Below, one piece after another: positions 37,810-49,773 of a stretch of DNA of 64,000 nt. The stretch is from contig CM037795.1 in assembly GCA_021229015.1 (NCBI GenBank), positions 395,648-459,647 of the forward strand, given 5' to 3'. Below the pieces are notes generated by a model. It saw only the letters and a program-made list of their open reading frames with translations, ran no database searches and was not told where the DNA came from. Each line of letters opens with the position of its first letter. The first letter of the stretch is position 1. The DNA is from Solen grandis (taxonomy: Eukaryota > Mollusca > Bivalvia > Adapedonta > Solenidae). Both the position numbers and the translations under genes were made by a program.

Positions 37810-37988
37810 TTAAATTTATTTATTTTACGTCGATTGAGAAACAAGGCTTTACAACTTATACTAATCCCTCTCAACGGTTCCTGGGTTGGACCCGGGAAGG
37901 TCATTAAGAAGTCTTGCATCCAACGGGGTTCGAACCCATTACCGTCGGATCCGTAATCGGACATTTTACCACTGGACCATGGCGCCCT
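37810..37988 (-). mobile_element. tRNA-derived SINE, right arm
   Basis: Mirror of 15727-15905, with box B (ggttcgaaccc) intact on the minus strand. Confidence 0.8.
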
Positions 37989-38135
37989 CAACTGTTAAGC
38001 TGTGCTTTTATTCTCTTATGGGACAATTGAGTTTCAAATTTCTTAAAGTTGGCCAGTGACAAAAATAAGGTTTCAGAATCAATATAGACTTGGAAAACTA
38101 GAAGTGGTATTCTGATTTTATATAGCTTACGTTAA

Positions 38136-39921
38136 GGCCCGGTCCCACTGAAGAAACGGATGATTTGCGAATGAATTGCGCACACAATTTGTTGATATTC
38201 ATTAAATATCCTCAGTTTTCGTGATATATGCTGGTATTTAACGGCAAACATTCGCACAAGTCCGCACTTATTCGCAGTGGCGCTTATTTCCGTTCCCGAG
38301 ATTTTTGACCTGCACAAAATTTTGATTGCGAATGCCATTCGCAAAACACCCGTAATACATCTGCAAAATATACGCATAATATACGCAATTAATATGCAAT
38401 ACACTCGCTGTTATCTGCTCTTTTCCGCATCTTCTCCGCAAGTCATGGCCGGACTGGGAGAGTATGTATTGCATCTGTTTATCGTATGTAGAGCATCCAT
38501 AAAAGGTCCATATCACGAACTAAAATAATATATTGCGACTCATACGGATTTGTCACGAATAATGCGTTTATGTTGCATCAGATTTGCGGGCAATTAGAGA
38601 ATAATTAGAGCGTAAAGACCCTGGTAATGCATCTCTGGATGGGAAGAGAACCTTGTTCTGAAGCTGTGGAAGGTTAGAGACACTGCTTCTGCTGCCCCCT
38701 GTGACGATCAAGAATGGATCCACAAAAGACGCCACCTGATTGTTGCTGCCTTCCAACAACATAACAATCAGCTTGTCCAAGTCCAACAAATGATACTGAG
38801 GCGGAGAAGAAGGCGAAAAAGACAACAAAGAGCTGTCTGGGTTTTACTATGGATTGGCAGAAGACTGGACCTGGGGATATACGACCAGCTGATGGTAGAG
38901 CTGCACAATGAAGAACCACGTGCCTTTCACAACTTCATGAGAATGCCCCCGCCATGTTTGATGAATTGGTTGACCGGCTCACTCCCAGGCTGACCAGGCC
39001 AACAACCAATTTTAGAGCTAACTTGGAGCCTGGTCTCAAGGTGGCAATAACCCTATGCCACTTGGCATCAGGAGCCATATACAGGGACATGCAGTATGCC
39101 TGGAGGGTGCCGCACAACACCATCAGCAAAGTTGTTCGAAAGTCTGTGAGGCATTACCTTTGCCCTTGTTGCCCCTGCCTTTGCAAACAGTAGGACGGGG
39201 GGGGGGGGGGGGGGGGGGGCAACATGATCAGGGGATTCAGCTTCAGGCTCAGACCGGGACGGGCCCCTCTCTTCAGCTGGTGGTGGTGGAGTGGGAGACC
39301 GGGCCCCTCTCTTCAGCTGCAGAGGATGGGGTGGGAGACTGGGCCCTGTCTACATCTTCTTGAACAACCTTCTGCTTCTTCCTTTCCAGGTTCCTAGGAA
39401 TATTCTTGGCGTGGACCTTCACTCCTCTGCCAAGTCCTTTCTGCTTTGAAGTCATGTTGTCAATCTGCTGTCGCTGTTAATACTGATGAAAACTGCTGAG
39501 TGTCGCGGTTTTTACCTCCGCACTGCAGACGCAATAGAGATGCCGCGCATGCACAAAACATCCGCAGTTTCCTGTATATGTGCGCAATGCATTTGCAATA
39601 CATCCGGTATATATTCGTAATGTTCGCATTAATTCCTCAATACATCCGTTATCCATCCGCAATATATCCGGTTTATATCTGCAATATTCGCAATCTATCA
39701 GTTTGACCCTCCTGTGGGGACATTCGCAATGGCATCCGTTTTTATTCGTGATTCATCCGCAATACATTATTGATGTACCCGTAAATCATACTGTTCGTAT
39801 TCGCACACTATTACGGAAAACTGGTCATATTTTGTCAATTCTATTGAGGATGACAACGAATACCGCGAATGTGAATATGCAATTCATTCGCAAATCATCC
39901 TTTCTTCAGTGGGACCGGGCT
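38136..39921. mobile_element. Internally deleted PIF/Harbinger element, right-arm copy
   Basis: Same terminal repeats and truncated nuclease as 13981-15578. It is about 190 bp longer: a block at about 39475-39700, full of 'atccgcaata' and 'ttcgcaat'-type motifs, is absent from the left copy. The homopolymer junction is about 23 G (39197-39219). Confidence 0.85.
38680..39193 (+). pseudogene. Truncated HARBI1-like transposase, right arm
   Basis: Two overlapping frames (38790-38993 and 38954-39193) carry the same N-terminal nuclease segments as the left copy and the same frameshift. That lesion therefore predates the arms' split. Confidence 0.8.
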
Positions 39922-40342
39922 ATTAAATTAAAAACATCGCCTTTGTTGTTTAGGAATTTTTTTGTAGCTGCCTGTTTCTATAGTAATGCCATAGATTGAT
40001 ACTTTCAATTTTGTCATAGCATTTCTATATCTGAATAGTGGGATATTACCGATACATGATTCTAGTAAAAATATCGTGTTAAAATATTTCACATGAAGAG
40101 TATAATACTGATTCAGCAAGTGAGTCGCACATCTTGAGTAGTAAGATAGTTGGTAGCGCTACCGTATTAAAGAGAGTATATAATCTTATAGGGCAAACAT
40201 AGCATGGTTAGACGTGATTCCATGGTTTCAAGTTTCATGCCATGTAGAAAATAATCGCATGATGTTAGTTAGAAGATCATGACTTTTCTTTGGTTGTATT
40301 CTTTTACTTTTTATTTTCCATGTATTACAATGCGTTTCAATG

Positions 40343-40660
40343 TCATTTAAATATGTTGAAGAGATTTCGCAGATAACGTAAAATAAGAACTCTTTTAAAC
40401 TCATCTATTGTGGAAATATCATCAATATCAGAAAGTTTGTTGCCCATCAGATCATTCACGAAGAACATAAATAGGAAAGGTGAGCTGGGACCTTCATGCT
40501 TGATCGAAATATTCAGAATATTCATTTTTGTAGTTTTGTACCTTATATATGACCTTACCGAATTATACATTGTGCGTAGAGCGTGAACGTTTTGTAATAA
40601 CGGTTTGTGCCAAAGGTAACTAGTGAATTCTATATTATCGATATAGCGTTCATAGACGTT
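40343..40660 (-). mobile_element. LINE RT fragment, right arm
   Basis: Mirror of 13243-13560. One residue differs (NKLSD instead of NKRSD). Confidence 0.7.
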
Positions 40661-41699
40661 ATATGGTGAGAAAACCTTCCCCCGAGTCTAGGATCTTATT
40701 TACAATAGTACTTAAAATAAGAATACAAACAGAAATAGACCTACTCTTTTGCAATCCAAAGTGGTTTTTTACATACGTTTTCGTATTTTATTGACCTTTT
40801 TGTCATTCAATTAAGGAATATCTGTAAAAAGAAATTCTACAATATTTTTCAGTGTAATTATGCAATTGCATTATTGTTTTATTACCCTTTTATTTGATAT
40901 CAAAGAACTGATTCCGATTATCTGATGTCATGAAATATTAATTTAACTTAAGAACTTAATTCATAATAAAACAAATAAGTAGTTTTAAACAGACAATAAT
41001 GAGCTGACTTTTATTGAAATAGAATGAACATTTAAGAAGCAGTAGATTCTAGTAAGAAAAGTTCTAACCGCTTATTTCCATAGGTTAATTTTATATCTAT
41101 TGTTTCCTGCTTTTCAAAAGATCATCTTTAAATATATTTTTATTTTACAATATAAACCAATCGAATCTGATACTTTTTGTAATGATCATTCACAATTAGC
41201 GTCAGTTCATATGTTCATGATGGAGAGAAGAAAAGAGAAATAACAACTACTGTACCACTACCATTAAAGTGTAGAAATACACAGTAATCGTCATTGCAGT
41301 TTAATAACAATTAGGATGACTCTCGAACATTATGCTTATTTCTGCCTGTTGTTTTTTTTTTGTAATAAAAAATATAACATTTTTTGTTCATGAAAATCAC
41401 CTATTAGATTAAATATTTAACTTGATAAAACATAACATTATACTAGACCCCAAAAATATATCGTGTTTAAATCCGACTTTTTGAAAATGATTTATGATAA
41501 CACACTCCTATATGAAATTAAGAAGACATTCAACGTTTACTTTATCATTGACGTCACAGGGGTCGTTTGAACCAAAAATGTATAAATTCAGCTAAAAAAA
41601 TCGGCATTTAAAATACTTTAAGTGATTTTTGGGGGGGCAAAAATATTTATGCTAATAATATATCTTATCAAAATTGAAAATTTTTAGACCAAGAGGGCC

Positions 41700-42970
41700 A
41701 TAAAAGCCCTGGATCGCTCACCTGTTTATAGGGTTACCCAAGCAACATCTGTACTAAAACATTTTGAAATCTGGCCAGTAGTTTTGAAGGATATGATTTT
41801 TAATAGTTTTCATATTTTTTTCTTTCCGTTGCCTTGGCAACACAGTTCTACATGGATAAAGTTTATTTTTTAGCACTTTTTGTGAAGGTTCACCCAAGAA
41901 TCATCCCTGCCAAGTTTAATCAAATTCTGTCAAGCAGTTTCAGAGGAGATGTCGTTTAGAGTTTTCACTATATACATTTAAGGCAAATTAGCCCCGCCCC
42001 TGACGGCCATGTTTTGTTTACGGATCGGAATAATTTTAGCAATCTTAGTAGAGGGTTATCCAAGGAACTTCTGTACTAAAACATTTTTGAAATCTGGCCG
42101 GCAGTTTTGAAGGAGATGATTTTTAAAGTTTTTTTTCTTTCCGTTGCCATGGCAACCAGAGTTCTACATGGATCAAGTTTAATTTAGCAACTTTAGTGAA
42201 GGTTCACCAAAGGATCATCCCTGCCAAGTTAAAACAAATTCTGTCCAGCAGTTTCAGAGGAGATGTTGTTTAAATATTTCACTAGATACATTTAAGGCAA
42301 ATTAACTTGACTATTTGACTTGACTTGACTACTTCAGTTTACCGTCGCTTCAACAGTATTTCAGTCATATAGCGACGTCAAGCTAATTACAGGTGGAGGA
42401 AGACCCCGAATGCACGGAGGCATCCGAGTAGAACCACCGACCTACCGCAAGCCAGCTGGAAGGCTTCCTCACACGAAAATCCGAATGACCCTGCCGTTAT
42501 TCGAACGCATGCGGTGAGGGGCTAAGTGAGTGTTAAAGTCAACGACTTTACCCTCTCGACCACGGAGGCCCCAAAGGCAAATTAGCCCCGCCCCTGTCGG
42601 TTGTGTTTTTTTACAGATCGGAATAATTTTAGCAATCTTTGTAGAGAGTTACCCAAGGAACATCTGTGCTAAAACATTTTTGAAATCTGGCCAGTAGTTT
42701 TGAAGGAGGTGTTTTTTCTTTTCTTTTAAGTTTTCATATTTTCTTTCTTTCTGTTGCCATGGCAACCAGAACTCTTCACGGATCAAGTTTATTTTTTAGC
42801 AACTTTTGTGAAGGTTCACCAAAGGATCACATCTCTGCAAAGTTTAATCAAATTCTATCAAGCGCGTCCATTGAAAGCCAGAAGGGCTATCAGCATATGT
42901 AAAAAGAAGGCTGATAGCCCCTTCTGACTTTCAATGGACGAGCGGTTTCAGAGGAGATGTTGTTTTAAAG
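41700..42970 (-). repeat. About 315-bp tandem repeat, right arm
   Basis: Mirror of 10932-12190, with the same hairpin (about 42864-42939) and SINE insertions. Confidence 0.85.
42305..42573 (-). mobile_element. SINE with 11-bp target duplication, right arm
   Basis: Flanked by aaggcaaatta at 42294-42304 and 42574-42584. Same insertion as 11329-11597. Confidence 0.88.
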
Positions 42971-44983
42971 CTAATTGTTGACAACGCACAAGGGACGACG
43001 ACGTACGCAGGGTGATCACAAAAGCTCAGCTTGAGCACATTGAGCTCAGGTTAGATAAAAAGTAGAATTTTCTTTCTGGTTCACTCTGGAAAGAAATTAT
43101 TCATTTTAAATCCATGGTAAACAAGTTAGATTCGCGTTTTAGGAGACATAATATATCGCTCGTTTTTATTGAAATGATTTCAATATGACTGATCTAGGTA
43201 AATTATTAAACGATCACACCAGAACGTAAAAAGAAAGCACGGTCAGTGTTCATTCACTAAACATGATGGTGGTAAATTCTGAAAGGAGGCACTTAAAATC
43301 TCAGTATACGAGAACCATACTGAATTAGGAACTTTGATATTATTGCATAAAGTATCTTTAGAGTTTGGTTATTCTAAGATGAAAGAAAACAAGAACTGTC
43401 TAAGGACAGCATGAGTAGTAAATGGGCCTCTTTAGAGTCAAACAAACGGGCGCCATTTTGTTGACCTAGTTTCTATTTTTAGCAATCTTTGTATATTTAT
43501 AGTAACTCATTTGCATATAAGCATTTTAGGGTATGACGCGTAGTGGCCATGTTGTAGGCGGCCATTTTATTTCTTATGTGTGTATTGCGCATGCGTAGCG
43601 GCCATTTTGGATTATAGTATGACACCATGAGCTATATTTAGAATGACATCATGATCTATAGTTAGAATGACCTTATTGGTAGAATGACCTCATGTTTGTC
43701 TCAATGATGTACAGAGCTGACTTGAAACATTCAACCTAGGGCTTGATCACGGGCATTGAGGGTCAGGTCCTTACCCCTAGGCGGAGACTCATGGTGTACA
43801 ATGGACAATTCAAAACCGTATGAGAAAATAATGACAGCAATAAATTTAGAAAATACAATTGGTAAAATCACTACTTTAAAAAAGGAAAAAAAACAACATT
43901 AAAATAAGTAAAAATTTAAATGTATAAATATGTAATATAGAAATAAAAATTAACTCAATAAATACATAAGTCAAAATAAAATGATACATTATTTTCAAAG
44001 AGAAACACTTACGATGTAAAACAGTTCCCTGTCTTCCATGAGAATGAATTCTTTTCCCGGTAACTATTTTAATGTGTTTTCCATTTATGGTCAAAGTTTT
44101 TCCCGGTCTCTATTTTTAGTCAAAGCGTGAGAACATACACTGTTTTCATTGGAACCCCACTGAGAAATGTCATTAACTTTTCCCCAACACCAGATCTTCG
44201 GTAAGAACATGAAGTGGCATCCAGCTGTGAAAGTCATTAAATGCATGGATCTTAAGAATCATTTCTGAACATGTACACTGTTTTCATTGGAACCCCACTG
44301 AGAAATGTCATTAACTTTTCCCCAACACCAGATCTTCGGTAAGAACATGAAGTGGCATCCAGCTGTGAAAGTCATTAAATGCATGGATCTGAAGAATCAT
44401 ATCTGAACATGTACTCTGTGATCATGGGAACTCTGCCGTGAAAGTGATTAACTTTTCCCCAACACCAGATCTTCGGTATGAACATGAAGTGGCATCAAGC
44501 TGTGAAAGTCATTAAATGCATGGCCCTTTTTCTGCTCTAACATTTAGTCATTTGAATATAGGAACTTTATTATTTTGATTTTAGAAATCAGTTTATTGAT
44601 ATTGTTTTAGTGCGAATTAAGTCTTAACACATAGATAACTAATTCGATATTGATTATTTATCGATTGTTGTTTAAATTCAAAAATCATTATTTTCCCTTT
44701 TTTCCACTAACATTTAGTCAATTGAGCATACAAATAGTAAGTAGCTTAAAAAAAGTCTGTTAATTTGATTTTCAATCGAATTTTTGTCAATTATCGATTT
44801 CATTGATTTCCCATTTTTTAAAGAGTTGGTTGTTTTGAGGATCCTATTGTCAAAGAAAACACATTTTCAATCTGTTACTTATTTTATTTTTCAATACAAT
44901 TCGCTTTCATATGCACACATTTTCCGTTCTACAATTATACAATTTAAATCTATTACTTATTTTATTTTGCAATTCAAATCGTT

Positions 44984-45284
44984 TTAACATGCACACATTT
45001 TCTGTTCTACAATTTTTCTTCGAAATTTTTTGTTTGATTTTACAGGGGAACTCATATTCTGACGTTTCATGGAAGTAGACTTTCTTTCCCTAGGTGGGAG
45101 TCTTGTCTCTGAGTTCTGACTTGGCCATCCTACCGCTTGTGCCACAGGGGTAACACATTGAATGGTCGGTTCTTTAGATGTGCCACCAGTCTGTTTTTTT
45201 CTACAACGTTGTGTCCTTTATGATTAGGACGTAGTTTTCCTTCGGCCATGAGGCGAATTGTTTTTGACATCTGTCAATGTTCAT
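44984..45284 (-). pseudogene. Small basic protein gene, broken right-arm copy
   Basis: Mirror of 8717-9022. Changes close to the start (around 45265) and one-base indels in the body interrupt the frame. Confidence 0.6.
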
Positions 45285-45618
45285 TATTAGTTTTTATTTA
45301 TGTCTATTAGTCCTCCCCCTTATAAACTTATTCATCATCATCATCATCATCTAACATAGATTCCGAATCTATCTCTCCGTGACCATTGACCTCATCGAAC
45401 CAATGATTGTACTTTTTCAATACTCGTTTAATCACTTTCTTTTTATTGTCTGAATCCAAAATTTCTCGAAAAATTTTCTGATGAACGACGCTTCATTCTA
45501 GTTGAGCCGCTGTTCTAAAAAATTGTATACATTCGTGAATTCTTTTTTTATCGTCTTCAAAGAAAAACTCGTAGGCTTTTGAACGGGCTTTCTGTTCTGA
45601 GTTTCCTTCATTTCTATA

Positions 45619-45908
45619 TTAATAGTATTTTTATCCCAAATTGTTTCGTTTTCTCACCAGCTTTTTGGGCTAAGGATTCGAAATATTCATTTATGTCTTC
45701 AATGAAGTCTTGTTCGTCCATAGAACTTTCATTATCAGAACCATTATCGCAGGTGATCCAATCTCGACGGCCTACTTTATCGTAGGCTCATCTTCATTAT
45801 AATATGTTCAGCTTTTCTTTTCAACACCGCTGAACACCATGCTCTAAAATGTATTTGTAAGTTACTAATGTCCGAAAACATAGAACCGCAGTCGTCGCAA
45901 GAAATCAT
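45619..45908 (-). pseudogene. Small zinc-finger gene, broken right-arm copy
   Basis: Mirror of 8084-8377. The N-terminal finger region is intact, but single G deletions near 45780 and 45800 and another near 45632 break the frame. The loss of isolated G bases is a pattern that could also come from consensus error. Confidence 0.6.
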
Positions 45909-46836
45909 GATGTTGAACAGTATCCTGTCTCTGTATATCGTTTGGTAGTTTCATTTCAATCTGTTTCTCTTATAAATTCCATACATTTGTGCGCATGTGC
46001 AGTGAAGCTGGTGTAAGTGGCTTTAATCTACGAGTAATAGCCATAGGGATGACTAACAGCCTTTTTAAAAGGTCTTAACAGTTCTTGGGGGTTACTGGGG
46101 TACATTTGTCGGGCAAGGGTCATAATCTTTTGTCTGTCTACAGGGTTGTTAAATAATACCAGATAATGGCAATTTCGTCTCTGGGTAGGATCTTTGCTGA
46201 AATACAGGTTTTGGTTAGAGCGATGACAGACAGATTTCGATGGTGGCTACCTTCCGTGAATAAATCGGTCACTCGTTGGTCTTTCACCGCTTCCGTAGCC
46301 ATGTCGTCTAATATGATCACATTTTTGACTTCTAGGGTCCAAAAATTCATCTTTTTCCAGATTAAAAGGTGCTCCTTTTTTGAATTCTACTTCCGGAAAA
46401 ACGTTTCTTTGTATTTCGTCATATAACGGTTGCAATTCTTGTATAACCAGATAATACTTTTGTGGAGCGGGACGCAGTTTTTCATAAGCCCTCTGTTGTA
46501 GCTGTGATACGAAGTAAGTTTTACCGCAAGAGGTCGGTCCGCTGACCATACACGTAAAGGGATGTTAAAAAACAAATTCCTGTCCATTAGTTAATGTTGA
46601 AGGAGTTATTTTCCTAACTTTCTTTTGTGTCTGTACTCCCTGAAATATCGAACCTCCTCCTGAGGAGGAGAAGAGGATGAACTCCTCTCCTGGGGGGAGG
46701 AGGGGGGTTAATTCCGGAGGAGGAGGCGTTTTTCATTGACTGTCTTTCCATTTCCGTGTTTAAATGCACAATGTCTTAACATATTGTCCCTTCTTGTGAA
46801 TTCTTGTTCACACTCTAAACACTTTATAGAAAACAT
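45865..46836 (-). pseudogene. Packaging ATPase gene, multiply frameshifted right-arm copy
   Basis: Mirror of 7152-8127. The Walker A and B regions are readable in separate frames. At least five single-base indels are visible against the left copy: an extra T near 46567, changes near 46440-46460, an extra A near 46335, a missing T near 46217 and a missing T near 46036. The T run that breaks the left copy has four T here and is in frame. Confidence 0.75.
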
Positions 46837-48635
46837 GTTTTATGAACTGAAAATAGGAGGCACTTCCTCTTATAAGTTTTTTAGACTTTGATCCTGCTTG
46901 TTCCTATATTAATCAGTGTTAACACACTCTATATCCGGCTCTGAAAATCCTCGTTGTAGTTCATGAAATTTTTCCATCTTATAGGACAAGACTTTCGTAT
47001 GATTTTTCTACCCTCGAAGTTCAAACTAATGAAGAAAGGGTCAGTTTCACATAGAATGTAGTCATTTCCGGTTTTAAAGGATCATGGACTTCCGGTAAAG
47101 CGAATTCATTGTATAAATTTCATTTTACTATAAAGGGTCATTTTTACATTTGATAACGTCATTTCCGGTTCAAATTATAGATCTCACTTAGAGCTTATCA
47201 AAGTAATAAAAAAATTCAAATGACGTCATTTCCGTTTTTTTTTATTTATCATGAACTTCTGGTTAAAGAGTTCAAAGTTAAGATTTCACTTAGAGCTTGT
47301 CATAGCTATAAAAATATTTAAATCGATGGAAAACTAAGGGAAATAGGGTCGATTTTAACATTTGATGACGTCATTTCCAGTTTTAAAGGCTCATGGACTT
47401 CCGGTTGACTGAGTTCAAAGTATAGATCTCACTTAGAGCTTTTCATAGCTATAAAAAATATTCAAATCGGTTAATAACTATGGGAGATATTCCCTTTTTA
47501 AAACATTGTACCTTTAAAAAAAGGGGGGGGGGATCAATAAAATCGATAATTGACAATAATTCGAATGAAAATCAAAACAACAGATCTATTTTGAAGCTAC
47601 TTACTATTTGTATGCTCAAATGACTAAATGTTAGTGAAAAAAGGAAAATATTGATTTTCTGTATTATATAACAAAAATCGATAAATAATCAATATCGGAT
47701 CAATCATGTATTTAGACTTGATTTGCACAAAAACAACATAAAAAAATTGAGGTCTAAAAAATAAAAATAAAAATATTCGTATACTCAAATGACTAAATGT
47801 CAGAGCAGAAAAAAAAGGAAATATTTTTTTTTGTATTATATAACAAAAATCGTTAAAAAATCAATATCAGATCAATCATGTATTTAGACTTGATTTGCAC
47901 TTAAACAATCTAAATAAATTGAGTTCTAAAAAATTCAAAATAACAATTTTCGTATACTCAAATGACTAAATGTTAGAGCAGAAAAAAGGCCATGCATTTA
48001 ATGACTTTCACAGCTGGATGCCACTTCATGTTCATACCGAAGATCCGGTGTTGAGAAAAAGTTAATCACTTTCACAGCAGGGTTCCCATGATCACAGTGT
48101 ACATGTTCAGATATGATTCTTCAGATTCATATATTTCATCAAGCCTTAGGTTGAATGTACAAGTCAGCTCTGTACATCATTGAGACAAACATGAGGTCAT
48201 TCTACCAATAAGGTCATTCAAACTATAGATCATGATTTCATTCTAAATATAGCTCATGATGTCCTACTATAATCCAAAATGGCCGCTACGCATGCGCAAT
48301 ACACACCCTTAAATGCTTATATGCAAATGAGTTACTATAAATAGTAACAAAGATTACTAAAAAAAGAAACTAGGTCAACAAAATGGCGCCCGTTTGTTTG
48401 ACTCCAAAGAGGCCCATTTACTACTAGCATGCTTGGCAGTGTTATTAAATCCTTATTATGATCTTCACGTTCAAAAAGAAAACTAGTTCATCTTTACAAT
48501 CAAAACGTAAGCATAATGTCCAAAAATAATTTTAGAATTTTTCCTTTCATTTCGTTTACGAATATATAGATGTTTATCAAAATAATGGGTCCAGGTAGAA
48601 TTATGGTTCTTGGTACCCGCATTCTCCTTCTCAGC

Positions 48636-48685
48636 ATATATATATACAGTATAATATATATATATATTATATATTTATATATAAA

Positions 48686-48720
<35 letters not shown>

Positions 48721-48732
48721 ATATATATATAA
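48636..48732. repeat. (TA)n microsatellite
   Basis: About 95 bases of almost pure TA. The left arm has only about 16 bases at the matching site (5636-5652). Confidence 0.9.
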
Positions 48733-48914
48733 AAATTTTAAGACAATAGCTAATATATTTTCTCAGCAAAGTTCTAGACAAAAAATTCTTATAAAAAAGG
48801 AGATGGACTGTGTTAGTTATGGGTTTTTGGTCATTTCACTTTCCCTAATCACCATCTATGTATATTTTAAGTAAAAACCTTGTATATATTTTAAATATTG
48901 CTCCGGACAAAAAA

Positions 48915-49190
48915 GGGGCATGACTGGATGACAGCGGGGCTGGATAAGTATTTGGTAGGTGGGTCGGATGACAGCGGGGTGGATAAAATAGATTGGTAGG
49001 TGGATGACTGGGCGCAGCGGGCTGGATAAGTAGATTGGTAGGTGGATGACTGGGCACAGGGGCTGGATAAGTATATTGGTAGGTGGATGCTGGATGACAG
49101 CGGGTGGGTAATATATTGGGAGGTGGTGACTGGATGACAGGGGGGATAAGAACGATAGGTGGTGACTGGATGACCGGGCTGGATAAGTAG
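48915..49190 (-). repeat. 43-bp minisatellite at end of contig 2
   Basis: About six units, inverted relative to 1580-5450, with many more indels than the left array ('gggggataagaacgatagg' and the like). The contig breaks inside the array. Confidence 0.9.
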
Positions 49191-49290
49191 NNNNNNNNNN
49201 NNNNNNNNNNNNNNNNNNNNNNNNNNNNNNNNNNNNNNNNNNNNNNNNNNNNNNNNNNNNNNNNNNNNNNNNNNNNNNNNNNNNNNNNNN
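49191..49290. other. Assembly gap (100 N)
   Basis: Exactly 100 N. ORFs drawn through it are artefacts. Confidence 0.99.
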
Positions 49291-49540
49291 GCTGATATCA
49301 TCCATAACCGAACTTGACTGAGAGATTATGGTTATAAACATTGTAATAAATTTAAAAAAAAAATGACATTTTTTTAAAAGGTGCATAACTCCTGACCTAA
49401 TTGGCTGATACCAGCAACAATTGAACTTGACTGAGAAATTATGGTCATAAACATTGCCATAAAGTTTAAAGATGATTGCTTAAGAAATGAAGATGCTAGA
49501 GTGTAAACAAACTAATTGTGGACGGAAGATGGACATTCAA
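49291..49540 (+). repeat. About 160-bp repeat at start of contig 3
   Basis: It contains 'cataactcctgacctaattg' and 'attatggtcataaacattgc', the same family and orientation as 63270-64000. The segment up to 49773 looks like repeat-derived DNA, and no exon was found in it. Confidence 0.75.
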
Positions 49541-49773
49541 CAGTGAGCTAAAAAAAAAAGACAAAAAAAAAAGACATGCAGAATCTCCATACTGCCATCT
49601 AATCGTATACCAAGTCTCATAATATTATCTTAAATGGTTTAGTTATTGCAGGATCCAGATTTCCGGACAGAGGGACAGACAGAGGGCAAACCTATAGTCC
49701 TCTCTGCTGTTAACACTGGTTTGGGACTAATAACTTTTTTTAACAAAGAAATGTAACAGACAAAAGTACTTAC

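Larger units (their letters stand above)
43414..48425 (-). mobile_element. Polinton/Maverick-type element, right-arm copy
   Basis: The copy is 5012 bp, flanked by agcatg at 43408-43413 and 48426-48431, and has the same termini as the left copy. It is about 370 bp longer, mainly from an extra copy of the 'caaatgactaaatgt' unit inside one terminal repeat (about 47770-47990) and more 130-bp direct repeats. All four genes are present on the minus strand but carry more indels than on the left. Confidence 0.85.
27543..49190 (-). repeat. Right arm of the inverted repeat; whole of contig 2
   Basis: The entire contig is the reverse complement of contig 1 from about 25960 down to the 43-bp array. It adds no unique sequence. 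Its copies of coding-like ORFs carry more single-base indels than the left copies, especially at 44980-46840 and 48915-49190. Confidence 0.93.
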
